Assembly: GCF_905397275.1 (NCBI RefSeq)
Contig: NZ_CAJPUY010000003.1
Location: 124,001-188,000 of the forward strand
Length of the DNA: 64,000 bases
Direction of reading: 5' to 3'
Origin: Cupriavidus yeoncheonensis
GTDB lineage: Bacteria; Pseudomonadota; Gammaproteobacteria; Burkholderiales; Burkholderiaceae
Each line of letters starts with the position of its first letter. Within the stretch, counting starts at the first letter, position 1. The notes under the pieces were generated by a model. That model made no database searches. It had not been told where the DNA came from and was given only the letters and a program-made list of their open reading frames with translations. A program made the position numbers and the translations under genes. Of the stretch, positions 31,957 through 40,182 are shown one piece after another.

Positions 31957-33096
31957 CTAGGACAGACTGCGGAAGAGGTTCCCCGGTAGACGCTCCGCGC
32001 GCCCTTCCAGTTCCAGCTCGAGCAGCCGCGTCGCCAGCATTTCCGGCGCCAGCCCGCTGCGCTCGCACAGCGTGTCGAGCGTGAGGGGTTCGTGGGTCAG
32101 CACGGCGAGCAGTGGATCATCAGTGACCTTGGACCTCATAGGTACTGAATTCGTCACTTTTTCCAACTGGACCGACAGGCCGAATTCTTCCATCACGTCC
32201 TCTGGCGATTCGACCAGCTTGGCCCCCTGGCGGATCAGAAAGTGGCAGCCGCGCGAAAGCGGCGCGTGGATGGACCCCGGAATGGCAAACACCTCCCGGC
32301 CCAGGTCGGCGGCGAGACGGGCGGTAATCAGCGAGCCCGACCGCGCCGCCGCCTCCACCACCAGCACGCCGCGCGCCAGGGCCGCGATCAGGCGGTTGCG
32401 CCGCGGGAAGTTGTCCTTGAACCCCTGCATGCCCAGCGGGAACTCGCTGACGATCGCGCCGTGTTCGGCGATGCGGTGTGCCAGTTTCAGGTGACGCGCA
32501 GGGTAGACCCGGTCGGCCCCGGTGCCGATCACCGCAACCGTACCGCCTTCTCCCGCCAGCCCGCCCTCATGGGCCGCCGCATCCACACCCAGCGCCAGCC
32601 CCGAGACCACCGTCTGGCCCGCCAGCGAGAAGGACCTGCCGAATGCCTCGGCGTCGGCCTTGCCCTGCGCCGTGGCTGCGCGCGCGCCGACGATGGCAAG
32701 CGCCGGCCGCGCCAGCGCGGCGGGGTCGCCCTTGATATACAGGAGCGGCGGGGGATCCGTCAGGTCGAGCAGGCGCACCGGGTAGCGCGGATCGACCAGC
32801 GTCAGCAGGTGGTTGCCGGGCTGCTCGAGCCACGCCAGGGTCTTGGCCAGCGCCTGGTTCAAGGTGGCGCCCGGCGCAGCCAGGACCGCGGCCGCGAGCT
32901 TGCGCGGCACCACCGACGACAGCGCTTCCACGCTTTGCGTGAATACCTGCTGCGGCAGGCCGAATGCCGCCAGCAGCAGGCGCACCGTCACCGGGCCGAT
33001 GCCCGGCGCGCTGGCCAGTCGCAGCCACGCCAGCGTGTCGTCCGCGTCACGTGCCGCGTCCGGCCATGCGGCGGCCGGCGCCTGGCCGGCCATCAA
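31957..33096 (-). CDS. dprA: DNA-processing protein DprA (Smf)
   Basis: Protein of 379 residues that binds single-stranded DNA and loads RecA during natural transformation. An N-terminal SAM-like region (about 20–90) is followed by the Rossmann-like core with ALAIVGARAATAQGKADAEAF, GLALGVDAAAHEGGL, VAVIGTGADRVYPARH and SEFPLGMQGFKDNFPRRNRLIAAL. A C-terminal winged-helix-like segment (EPLTLDTLCERSGLAPEML) ends the protein. Its start overlaps the stop of the LysM gene by four bases, so the two are translationally coupled. Confidence 0.95.
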   Translation of the reverse strand: MMAGQAPAAAWPDAARDADDTLAWLRLASAPGIGPVTVRLLLAAFGLPQQVFTQSVEALSSVVPRKLAAAVLAAPGATLNQALAKTLAWLEQPGNHLLTLVDPRYPVRLLDLTDPPPLLYIKGDPAALARPALAIVGARAATAQGKADAEAFGRSFSLAGQTVVSGLALGVDAAAHEGGLAGEGGTVAVIGTGADRVYPARHLKLAHRIAEHGAIVSEFPLGMQGFKDNFPRRNRLIAALARGVLVVEAAARSGSLITARLAADLGREVFAIPGSIHAPLSRGCHFLIRQGAKLVESPEDVMEEFGLSVQLEKVTNSVPMRSKVTDDPLLAVLTHEPLTLDTLCERSGLAPEMLATRLLELELEGRAERLPGNLFRSLS

Positions 33097-34262
33097 CGCG
33101 GGGAGATGACGCGGTCGCCGACCTCGATCACGTTCGAGGCGTCGGTCACCAGTGCATAGGACACGCCCTGGAACACGCGGAACACAAAGGCGAGCCCATA
33201 GCGCTCGTCCGGCAGCGCGATATGGCGATTGCCGTCGGTCCGGTCATTCACGACTTCGCCGGTGCGGGAGAGCGCCAGCACGTGGCCCGGCTCCAGTCCG
33301 ACATTGGCGCCGACATTGAGCACCACGACCTGCTTGGCACCGCCGTATTGCACACCGCCGTAGACCTTGGCGACACGGCCGTCGACCTGCGTCTCCGGCG
33401 CGCGCGGCACGTAGCGCACGGCCTCGCGCATCGGCTGGGGCAACAGCAGCGTGCCCACGCCCATTTCCTGCTGCGCCTGCGTCACGCGCAGCGTGGACAC
33501 CGCGTCGGGACCACCGGGCTCGCGGGTCAGGCGCGCATTGCCTTCATACTCGGCCTCATACCCGAGCACCTGCCCGGTGACCGGGTCGTAGACCGGTGTG
33601 ACCGGCCGGAACGCCTGCCAGTCGCTGCCGACAGCAGCCGTGTCCGGCGCGATGCCGCGCGCGTAGGCGCTGTCGCCGCGGCCCAGGTAGACATGCGACT
33701 CGGGCACCGCGACGATGCGCGCCGACGTTGCCAGCGTGCCCTCGTCCACCACCAGCGGGCGGATCAGGAACGGCTCGATGTCCTTGGACGCGATACTGAG
33801 AATGGCGGCGCCTTCGGCGTCGCCACGCACGGCCGGCGTCAGCCTGACGGTGCCGTTGGCGCCCGGCGTGGTCGACAGCCAGGCCCGGCCATCGCGCTGG
33901 ATCAGGTACAGGACCTGGCCGGGGTAGATAAGATGAGGATTGCGGACCTGCTGCCGGTTCATGCCCCATAGCTCGGGCCAGCGCCACGGCTGGCGCAGGT
34001 ACTGCCCCGAGATGCCCCACAGCGTGTCGCCATTGCGGACCGTGTACTGCGACGGCGCATTGGGCGAGAGATCGGTGGCGGGAATCCCTTGCTGCGCCAC
34101 ACGCTGGGCTTCGGCGTGCTGGGCGGGTGAAACCGTGAGGTCTGCCGCCATGGCTGGAACACTTGCCGCGGCAGTGACGCCGGCAGCACTCAACATGGCG
34201 AGGGTGAACGCATGCAGCCTGCGGCCCGACGCCGCCTGGTGTTCTTTGGTAAGATCGCGCAT
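33093..34262 (-). CDS. LysM-domain exported protein
   Basis: Exported protein of about 389 residues. The signal region LHAFTLAMLSAAGVTAAASVPAMA is followed by a LysM domain (about residues 75–130: YTVRNGDTLWGISGQYLRQP...NPHLIYPGQVLYLI), which binds peptidoglycan. The rest is a beta-rich region without known motifs. ATG 34262 is chosen because it starts the signal peptide; the longer frame begins in Arg-rich sequence. The gene runs into dprA, as in many betaproteobacteria. It is divergent from def, with about 160 bases between the start codons. Confidence 0.87.
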   Translation of the reverse strand: MRDLTKEHQAASGRRLHAFTLAMLSAAGVTAAASVPAMAADLTVSPAQHAEAQRVAQQGIPATDLSPNAPSQYTVRNGDTLWGISGQYLRQPWRWPELWGMNRQQVRNPHLIYPGQVLYLIQRDGRAWLSTTPGANGTVRLTPAVRGDAEGAAILSIASKDIEPFLIRPLVVDEGTLATSARIVAVPESHVYLGRGDSAYARGIAPDTAAVGSDWQAFRPVTPVYDPVTGQVLGYEAEYEGNARLTREPGGPDAVSTLRVTQAQQEMGVGTLLLPQPMREAVRYVPRAPETQVDGRVAKVYGGVQYGGAKQVVVLNVGANVGLEPGHVLALSRTGEVVNDRTDGNRHIALPDERYGLAFVFRVFQGVSYALVTDASNVIEVGDRVISPR

Positions 34263-34423
34263 TTTCGTGAGCCGGCTGGCAGAACAGCCGGATTGACCCT
34301 GGAGAGCGTGCCTGCTGCGGCGCGCCTTGAATTTTTGTACTAGCGCCCCGATTCTGCATGTAATCCCCCGCCGCCGCAACGCGGCCGGACAGCCCAGAGC
34401 AGCCGGCGTTGCGCCCTAGCATC

Positions 34424-34930
34424 ATGGCAAAACTCGACATCCTGACCTATCCCGATCCCCGTCTGCACACCGTGGCGAAACCCGTCAAGGAAGTGGACGA
34501 CCGCATCCGCCAGCTGGTGAAGGACATGGCGGAAACCATGTACGAGGCACCCGGCATCGGCCTGGCGGCCACGCAGGTCAACGTCCACGAGCAGGTGGTG
34601 GTGATCGACGTGTCGGAGACGCGCGATCAGCTCCAGGTCTTCATCAATCCCGAGATTGTCTGGGCCAGCGAGAACCACAAGATCTGGGAAGAGGGCTGCC
34701 TGTCGGTGCCCGAGGTCTATGACCGCGTGGAGCGCCCCGACCGCGTGCGTGTGCGCGCGCTCAACGAAAAGGGTGAAACCTTCGAGCTCGACGCCGATGA
34801 CTTGCTGGCCGTCTGCATCCAGCACGAGATGGACCACCTGCACGGCAAGGTGTTCGTCGAATACCTGTCGCCGCTCAAGCAGAACCGAATCAGGTCCAAG
34901 CTGCACAAGCGCGAACGCGTGCGCATGTAA
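34424..34930 (+). CDS. def: Peptide deformylase
   Basis: Metalloenzyme of 168 residues that removes the N-formyl group from nascent proteins. All three motifs are present: [16 protein letters not shown] (Cys ligand) and [12 protein letters not shown] (two His ligands and the catalytic Glu). It precedes fmt, which adds the same formyl group to initiator tRNA. A strong hairpin separates the two genes, so they are probably not a single simple transcript. ATG 34424 gives the normal MAKLDIL start. Confidence 0.97.
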   Translation: MAKLDILTYPDPRLHTVAKPVKEVDDRIRQLVKDMAETMYEAPGIGLAATQVNVHEQVVVIDVSETRDQLQVFINPEIVWASENHKIWEEGCLSVPEVYDRVERPDRVRVRALNEKGETFELDADDLLAVCIQHEMDHLHGKVFVEYLSPLKQNRIRSKLHKRERVRM

Positions 34931-35005
34931 CAGGCGCGCACGGCGCCAAGGCTGGGACCGCCGCGCCTTGTCTGCTATCGTTATGGCTTCCGAAGTCAAA
35001 CACGT

Positions 35006-35034
35006 ACCGGCCGCTATGCGGCCGGTTCTGTTTT
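35006..35034 (+). terminator. Terminator between def and fmt
   Basis: ACCGGCCGC pairs with GCGGCCGGT across TAT, followed by TCTGTTTT. A 9-bp GC-rich stem with a short T-rich tail. Confidence 0.75.
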
Positions 35035-35073
35035 CAGGTCCGCATGTTTTCAGGTCCACTTCAGGTCCACATC
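35033..35073 (+). repeat. Triple TCAGGTCC repeat before fmt
   Basis: TCAGGTCC occurs at three successive places (about 35035, 35051 and 35062), the first two preceded by GTTT. It sits between the terminator and the fmt ribosome binding site (CAGGGAGCC). The repeat may be slippage product or a control element; function is not evident. Confidence 0.4.
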
Positions 35074-35085
35074 AGGGAGCCAGTC

Positions 35086-36108
35086 ATGTCCGCAGCCAAG
35101 TCCCTGCGTGTCGCCTTTGCCGGCACGCCCGAATTCGCGCGTGTCGCGCTTGAAGCCATCCACGCCGCCGGTTTCCCGGTGGTCGCCCTGCTCAGCCAGC
35201 CGGACCGCCCGGCCGGCCGCGGCATGCAGTTGCAGGCGAGCCCCGTCAAGCAGTACGCCGTCGCCAACGGCCTTGAGCCGGTGCTGCAGCCACGCTCGCT
35301 GCGCCGCACCGGCAAGTACCCGGAAGAGGCCGCCGCTGCCGTCGACACGCTGGCGAAGATCGCGCCTGACGTGATGGTGGTGGCCGCCTATGGCCTGATC
35401 CTGCCGGCCGAAGTACTGGAACTGCCTAGGCTGGGCTGCCTGAACATCCACGCCTCGCTGCTGCCGCGCTGGCGCGGCGCCGCGCCGATCCACCGTGCGA
35501 TCGAAGCCGGCGACGCCGAGACCGGCATCACGCTGATGCAGATGGACGAAGGCCTGGATACCGGCGCGATGCTGTCGCGCGAATCGGTGCCGATCGCCGC
35601 CGACGACAGCACCGGCACGCTGCATGACAAGCTGGCGTCGCTGGGCGGCCGCATGATCGTCGACGCACTGCGCAAGCTCGCCGCGGGCGAGACACTGCCC
35701 GCCACGCCGCAGCCCGATGCCGGCGTCACCTACGCCGAGAAGATCGGCAAGGACGAAGCCCCGCTGGACCTGCGCCGCCCGGCGGCCGAGCTGGCCAGCC
35801 AGGTCCGCGCGTTCAACCCGTTTCCGGGTGCCACGCTGCAGCTCGACAGCACTGTGATCAAGTGCTGGCAAGCGGTGCCGCTGTCCGCCGGCACGAGCCT
35901 GCCCCATCCGGCGGGCACGGTGCTGGCCGCTGACGCCAGCGGCGTGATCATCGCCTGTGGCAACGGCAGCGCGCTGCAGGTCACGGAACTGCAGAAGCCC
36001 GGCGGCCGCCGCCAGCCCGCGCAACAGTTCCTGCAGGGTACGCCGCTGCCGCCGGGAACGCGCTTCGCCATACCCGTGGAAGGCGCGGACAGCGCGGCCG
36101 GGGCATAA
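35086..36108 (+). CDS. fmt: Methionyl-tRNA formyltransferase
   Basis: Enzyme of 340 residues that formylates initiator Met-tRNA. The start [19 protein letters not shown], the formyl-donor and catalytic segment [20 protein letters not shown] and [18 protein letters not shown] are all conserved. A C-terminal domain (about 210–340) binds the tRNA. GGGAG lies eight bases before ATG 35086, whereas an upstream in-frame ATG at 35044 would begin inside the TCAGGTCC repeats. Found beside def as in many bacteria. Confidence 0.97.
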   Translation: MSAAKSLRVAFAGTPEFARVALEAIHAAGFPVVALLSQPDRPAGRGMQLQASPVKQYAVANGLEPVLQPRSLRRTGKYPEEAAAAVDTLAKIAPDVMVVAAYGLILPAEVLELPRLGCLNIHASLLPRWRGAAPIHRAIEAGDAETGITLMQMDEGLDTGAMLSRESVPIAADDSTGTLHDKLASLGGRMIVDALRKLAAGETLPATPQPDAGVTYAEKIGKDEAPLDLRRPAAELASQVRAFNPFPGATLQLDSTVIKCWQAVPLSAGTSLPHPAGTVLAADASGVIIACGNGSALQVTELQKPGGRRQPAQQFLQGTPLPPGTRFAIPVEGADSAAGA

Positions 36109-36148
36109 TCGGGCATCCCCTGCGCGCCGGCCCGGTCCGGCAAGACCC

Positions 36149-36784
36149 ATGCTCGGCATTACCGATCTTCCGTTCTTTGTCGGCGCGGTGTTCCTGCTCA
36201 ACATCACGCCCGGCCCCGATACCGCCTATATCGTCGGGCGCAGCGTCGCCCAGGGCCGCGCCGCCGGCGTGATGTCGGCGCTGGGCGTCAGCGCCGGCTG
36301 CTGCGTCCACGCGCTGGCCACGGCCTTCGGCCTGACTGCGCTTCTGGCGGCGTCGCCAACGGCATTTACCGTCATCAAGTTCGCTGGTGCGGCCTATCTG
36401 GTCTGGCTGGGACTGCGGCTGATCTGGCGCCGACCCGAGGGTTCGGCAGATGCCGCCGGCACCCCGTCCGCGCGGCGCGGCCTGCGGGCGCTGTTCATGC
36501 AGGGATTCCTCACCAATGTGCTGAATCCGAAGGTGGTGCTGTTCTTCGTCTCGTTCTTCCCGCAGTTCGTCGACCCGCACGCGCCGCGCCAGGCGCTGGC
36601 TTTCCTGTTGCTCGGCGCGATCATGGTGCTGATGTCGACCCTGTGGAACACGCTGGTGGCGTGGCTGGCCGGGACGCTGACGCGCCGTGTCGGGCAGGCG
36701 CCACGCCTGAAGTGCTGGCTGGATCGCCTGGTGGGCACAGCCTTCATCGGCCTGGGCGCGCGGCTGGCCCTGGCCCAGCGCTGA
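36149..36784 (+). CDS. LysE/RhtB-family exporter
   Basis: Six-helix amino-acid exporter of 211 residues. Hallmarks are [26 protein letters not shown] near the N-terminus and [22 protein letters not shown] in the middle. Family members export amino acids or homoserine lactones; the substrate is not predictable. It lies 40 bases beyond fmt on the same strand. The protein resembles the second LysE-family gene at 46233 in architecture but is clearly a separate member. Confidence 0.88.
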   Translation: MLGITDLPFFVGAVFLLNITPGPDTAYIVGRSVAQGRAAGVMSALGVSAGCCVHALATAFGLTALLAASPTAFTVIKFAGAAYLVWLGLRLIWRRPEGSADAAGTPSARRGLRALFMQGFLTNVLNPKVVLFFVSFFPQFVDPHAPRQALAFLLLGAIMVLMSTLWNTLVAWLAGTLTRRVGQAPRLKCWLDRLVGTAFIGLGARLALAQR

Positions 36785-36896
36785 ATCTCCCCGGCGGCGC
36801 GAAGCCGTTGAATTTTCAGCGTTTCATCCCTATCTAATGTTCAGCGCGCCCCGCATCGGCGGCGGCGCGCGGAACGACTACACGGAGATCACGTCA

Positions 36897-37757
36897 ATGT
36901 TCAACTGGGTCAAGACCTTCATGCTGATGGCCGCCATCACGGCGCTGTTCATCGTCATCGGCGGCATGATCGGCGGACGCAACGGCATGATGTTCGCGCT
37001 GCTGATGGCGCTGGGCATGAACTTCTTCTCCTACTGGTTCTCGGACAAGATGGTCCTGCGCATGTACAACGCGCAGGAAGTCGACGCCGGCAGCGCGCCG
37101 CAGTTCTACGGCATGGTGCAGGAACTGTCGCAGCGCGCCGGCTTGCCGATGCCGCGCGTCTACCTGATCAACGAGGACGCGCCCAATGCGTTCGCCACCG
37201 GCCGCAGCCCCGAACACGCGGCAGTCGCCGCTACCACCGGCATCCTGCGCGTGCTGTCCGAGCGCGAACTGCGCGGCGTCATGGCGCACGAACTGGCGCA
37301 CGTGCGCCACCGCGACATCCTGACCTCGACCATCGCCGCGACCATGGCCGGTGCCATCTCGGCACTGGCGAACATGGCGATGTTCTTCGGCGGACGCGAC
37401 GAGAACGGCAACCGCAGCAATCCGATCGCCAGCATTGCCGTGGCGATCCTGGCGCCGCTGGCCGCTTCGCTGATCCAGATGGCGATTTCCCGCGCGCGCG
37501 AATTCGAAGCCGACCGCGGCGGCGCGGAGATCAGCGGCGACCCGCAGGCGCTCGCCAGCGCGCTGGACAAGATCCACCGCTATGCGCAGGGCATCCCGTT
37601 CCAGGCCGCGGAAGAGCATCCGGCCACGGCGCAGATGATGATCATGAACCCGCTGTCGGGTGGCGGCATTGCCAACCTGTTCTCGACCCACCCGGCGACC
37701 GAGGAACGCATTGCGCGCCTGATGCAGATGGCCCAGACCGGTACCTACCCGGCCTGA
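36897..37757 (+). CDS. htpX: Membrane zinc metalloprotease HtpX
   Basis: Inner-membrane protease of 286 residues. Two N-terminal helices are followed by the zinc-binding [10 protein letters not shown] (HExxH, two ligands plus the catalytic Glu) and two more helices. The third zinc ligand lies in [17 protein letters not shown]. HtpX degrades misfolded membrane proteins under stress. The start ATG 36897 is preceded by GGAG; the upstream ATG 36837 gives a non-conserved leader. A terminator follows. Confidence 0.96.
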   Translation: MFNWVKTFMLMAAITALFIVIGGMIGGRNGMMFALLMALGMNFFSYWFSDKMVLRMYNAQEVDAGSAPQFYGMVQELSQRAGLPMPRVYLINEDAPNAFATGRSPEHAAVAATTGILRVLSERELRGVMAHELAHVRHRDILTSTIAATMAGAISALANMAMFFGGRDENGNRSNPIASIAVAILAPLAASLIQMAISRAREFEADRGGAEISGDPQALASALDKIHRYAQGIPFQAAEEHPATAQMMIMNPLSGGGIANLFSTHPATEERIARLMQMAQTGTYPA

Positions 37758-37813
37758 CGCCCGCCAGGCCGCGGCGCCCAAAACCGGGCGCCACGCCCCG
37801 CACAGGGTAAACT

Positions 37814-37850
37814 GCCCGCTGTCTTGCCTGCCAGGCCAGCGGGCTTTTTC
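37814..37850 (+). terminator. Terminator after htpX
   Basis: GCCCGCTG pairs with CAGCGGGC across a 15-base loop, followed by TTTTTC. The stem and T-run support intrinsic termination. Confidence 0.75.
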
Positions 37851-37938
37851 TTGCCCGCGTGGCGCCGCGTGCGCCTGCCTGGCCTGGCCTGGCAGCCGTT
37901 GCCACGCCCTTTGTCCTATTGTCTTAAGCCTTACCTAT

Positions 37939-39312
37939 ATGCGCCTGCCCCACGAATCGCTTGCCTTCCAGATGCTCGGCGCCGCCATGGCCGTGCGTGC
38001 CGTCAACGAAGGCACGGCCCTGCCGCAGGCCATTGAAGATACTGCCACGCACCTGCGCCTGGACCGCGTGCGCGATGCCGCCACGCGTGGCGCCCTGCAG
38101 GACCTGGCCTACCGCACCATGCGCCAGTTCGGCACCGCGCGCGCGCTGGTGACGCAACTGGTCACGCGCCCGCCCGGTGCGCAGGTGGACTCCCTGCTGG
38201 CTGTCGCGCTGTCGCTGCTGCTCGAAGGCGAGGAGGGCGACACGGCCAAGGTGGGCCGCGGCGGCTACAGCGCGTTTACCGTGGTGGACCAGGCGGTCAG
38301 TGCCGCCGCCTCCGAACCCAAGACTGCGCACGCGCGCGGCCTCGTCAATGCCGTGCTGCGGCGTTTCCTGCGTGAACAGAAGGCGCTGCTGGCAGAAGTG
38401 AACCGCGATGAGCAAGCCCGCTGGAACCTGCCGGCATGGTGGCTGCGCATGCTGCGCGAGGCCTATCCCGACCAGTGGACAGCACTGGCGGAAAGCGCCA
38501 ACGTGCGCCCGCCGATGACGCTGCGCGTCAACACGGCACGCATCCCGTTGCAGCAATACCTGACCGAGCTGGCCAATGCCGGCCTGGCGGGACAGGCCAT
38601 CGGCGCCCAGGCCGTGCGCCTGGTGCGCGCATTCCCGGTGACGCAGATTCCGGGATTCGCGCAGGGCGACGTGTCGGTGCAGGATGCCGGCGCGCAACTG
38701 GCCGCGCCGCTGCTCGAAGTTGCCGACGGCATGCGCGTGCTGGATGCCTGCGCCGCACCGGGCGGCAAGACCGGCCACCTGCTGGAACTGGCCGACATCG
38801 ACGTGACCGCGGTCGAAAGCGACGCCCAGCGCGCCGCCCGCATCGACGAGAACCTGTCCCGACTGGGCCAGCGCGCGCATATCGTGGTGGGCGACGCCAG
38901 CCGGCCCGGCGACTGGTGGGACGGACAGCCGTTCGATCGCATCCTGGCCGACGTGCCGTGCTCCGCTTCCGGCATCGTGCGCCGCCACCCCGATATCCGC
39001 TGGCTGCGCCGCGAAGCCGATATCGCCCGGCTTGTCAATGAACAACGACGCATCGTTTCGCAACTCTGGCCGCTGCTCAAGCCGGGCGGCATTCTGGTCT
39101 ATGTCACCTGTTCTATTTTCCCAACGGAAGGGGAGGAGCAGGCGCGCTGGTTTGGTGCACAGTTGACAGATGCGATACGATTGGAAGCACCGGGACAGCT
39201 ATTGCCCGGTTCACAAGCAACACAGCCCGCCGGCGACGACGATGCTGGCCGGGTCGGCCTGCCGTCTGATCATGATGGCTTCTTCTACGCCCGCTTCCAG
39301 AAAACCGCCTGA
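37939..39312 (+). CDS. rsmB: 16S rRNA (cytosine-967 C5)-methyltransferase RsmB
   Basis: Enzyme of 457 residues. An NusB-like RNA-binding N-terminal domain (about 1–150) is followed by a Rossmann methyltransferase with VLDACAAPGGKTGHLLEL (SAM site) and two catalytic cysteines: one in DVPCSASGIVRRHPDIRW and one in VTCSIFPTEGEEQ. It modifies C967 of 16S rRNA. It is first in a row rsmB–DUF4390–ntrY–ntrX on one strand, with nine bases to the next gene. Confidence 0.95.
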   Translation: MRLPHESLAFQMLGAAMAVRAVNEGTALPQAIEDTATHLRLDRVRDAATRGALQDLAYRTMRQFGTARALVTQLVTRPPGAQVDSLLAVALSLLLEGEEGDTAKVGRGGYSAFTVVDQAVSAAASEPKTAHARGLVNAVLRRFLREQKALLAEVNRDEQARWNLPAWWLRMLREAYPDQWTALAESANVRPPMTLRVNTARIPLQQYLTELANAGLAGQAIGAQAVRLVRAFPVTQIPGFAQGDVSVQDAGAQLAAPLLEVADGMRVLDACAAPGGKTGHLLELADIDVTAVESDAQRAARIDENLSRLGQRAHIVVGDASRPGDWWDGQPFDRILADVPCSASGIVRRHPDIRWLRREADIARLVNEQRRIVSQLWPLLKPGGILVYVTCSIFPTEGEEQARWFGAQLTDAIRLEAPGQLLPGSQATQPAGDDDAGRVGLPSDHDGFFYARFQKTA

Positions 39313-39321
39313 TCTGATCCG

Positions 39322-40182
39322 ATGGTGAGCACGCTGCGCTTGTCAGACTTCTGCGTCCCTGCAGACCGCGCGCGCGCGGTCGCCGGAGCGTGGTGCGGTG
39401 ACACGGCCGGCCTGCTGCGGCGCGCATGCGCGGCGCTTGCATTGGTGCTGGCCTGCCTGCTGTGGGCTGGCGCCGTCGGGGCGCAAGCCATCGAAGCCAC
39501 CGAGGCGCGCATCGAATACCAGGACAACGCCTTCGAACTGACCGCGAGCTTCGACTTCGACCTGCCGCCGGCGCTCGAAGATGCGCTGAACAAGGGCATC
39601 TCGCTGTATTTCATGGTCGAGTTCCAGCTCACCCGCCCGCGCTGGTACTGGTTCGACGAAAAGCCCGTCAATACCAGCCGTAGCATCCGGCTGTCCTACC
39701 AGCCGCTCACGCGCCAGTACCGCGTCTCCACGGGCGGCCTGCAGGTCCCGTTCGCGCGCCTGAAGAGCGCGCTGCAGTTCATCCAGCGCGTGCATGGCTG
39801 GCGCGTATTCGACCGTGGCGCGGTCAAGCCCGGCGAGTCCTATCATGCCGAAGTACGCATGAAGCTGGACCTGTCGCAACTGCCCAAGCCGTTCCAGATC
39901 AACGCGGTCAATACGCGCGAATGGAACCTGGCTTCGGACTGGCGCCGTTTCATCTACACCGTGCCCACTGACCTGAACGCGCCGCCGCCGGCGCCGCCAC
40001 CCGCGCCCGTACCCGTACCCGTGCCAGCGCTGCCGGCCTCGCCGGCCATGCCGGCATCGCCTGCGCTACCCGCCTCGGCACCTGCCGCGGCGGCCGAAAC
40101 GCGTGGCAGCCCGTTCGCCCAGACCGTGTCGACCGCACTCTCGCCCTTCGCGCTGGTGCAGTCAGTCCCCGGCCAGCCATGA
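39322..40182 (+). CDS. DUF4390 domain-containing exported protein
   Basis: Protein of 286 residues. A hydrophobic signal segment (ALALVLACLLWAGAVGAQA) near residues 36–54 is followed by the DUF4390 core, with DNAFELTASFDFDLPPALEDALNKGISLYFMVEFQL and RPRWYWFDEKP as conserved blocks. The C-terminal 60 residues are Pro/Ala repeats of low complexity. The function of the family is unknown, but it lies between rsmB and the NtrY-type kinase in this bacterial order. Its stop overlaps the start of the kinase gene by four bases. Confidence 0.85.
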   Translation: MVSTLRLSDFCVPADRARAVAGAWCGDTAGLLRRACAALALVLACLLWAGAVGAQAIEATEARIEYQDNAFELTASFDFDLPPALEDALNKGISLYFMVEFQLTRPRWYWFDEKPVNTSRSIRLSYQPLTRQYRVSTGGLQVPFARLKSALQFIQRVHGWRVFDRGAVKPGESYHAEVRMKLDLSQLPKPFQINAVNTREWNLASDWRRFIYTVPTDLNAPPPAPPPAPVPVPVPALPASPAMPASPALPASAPAAAAETRGSPFAQTVSTALSPFALVQSVPGQP

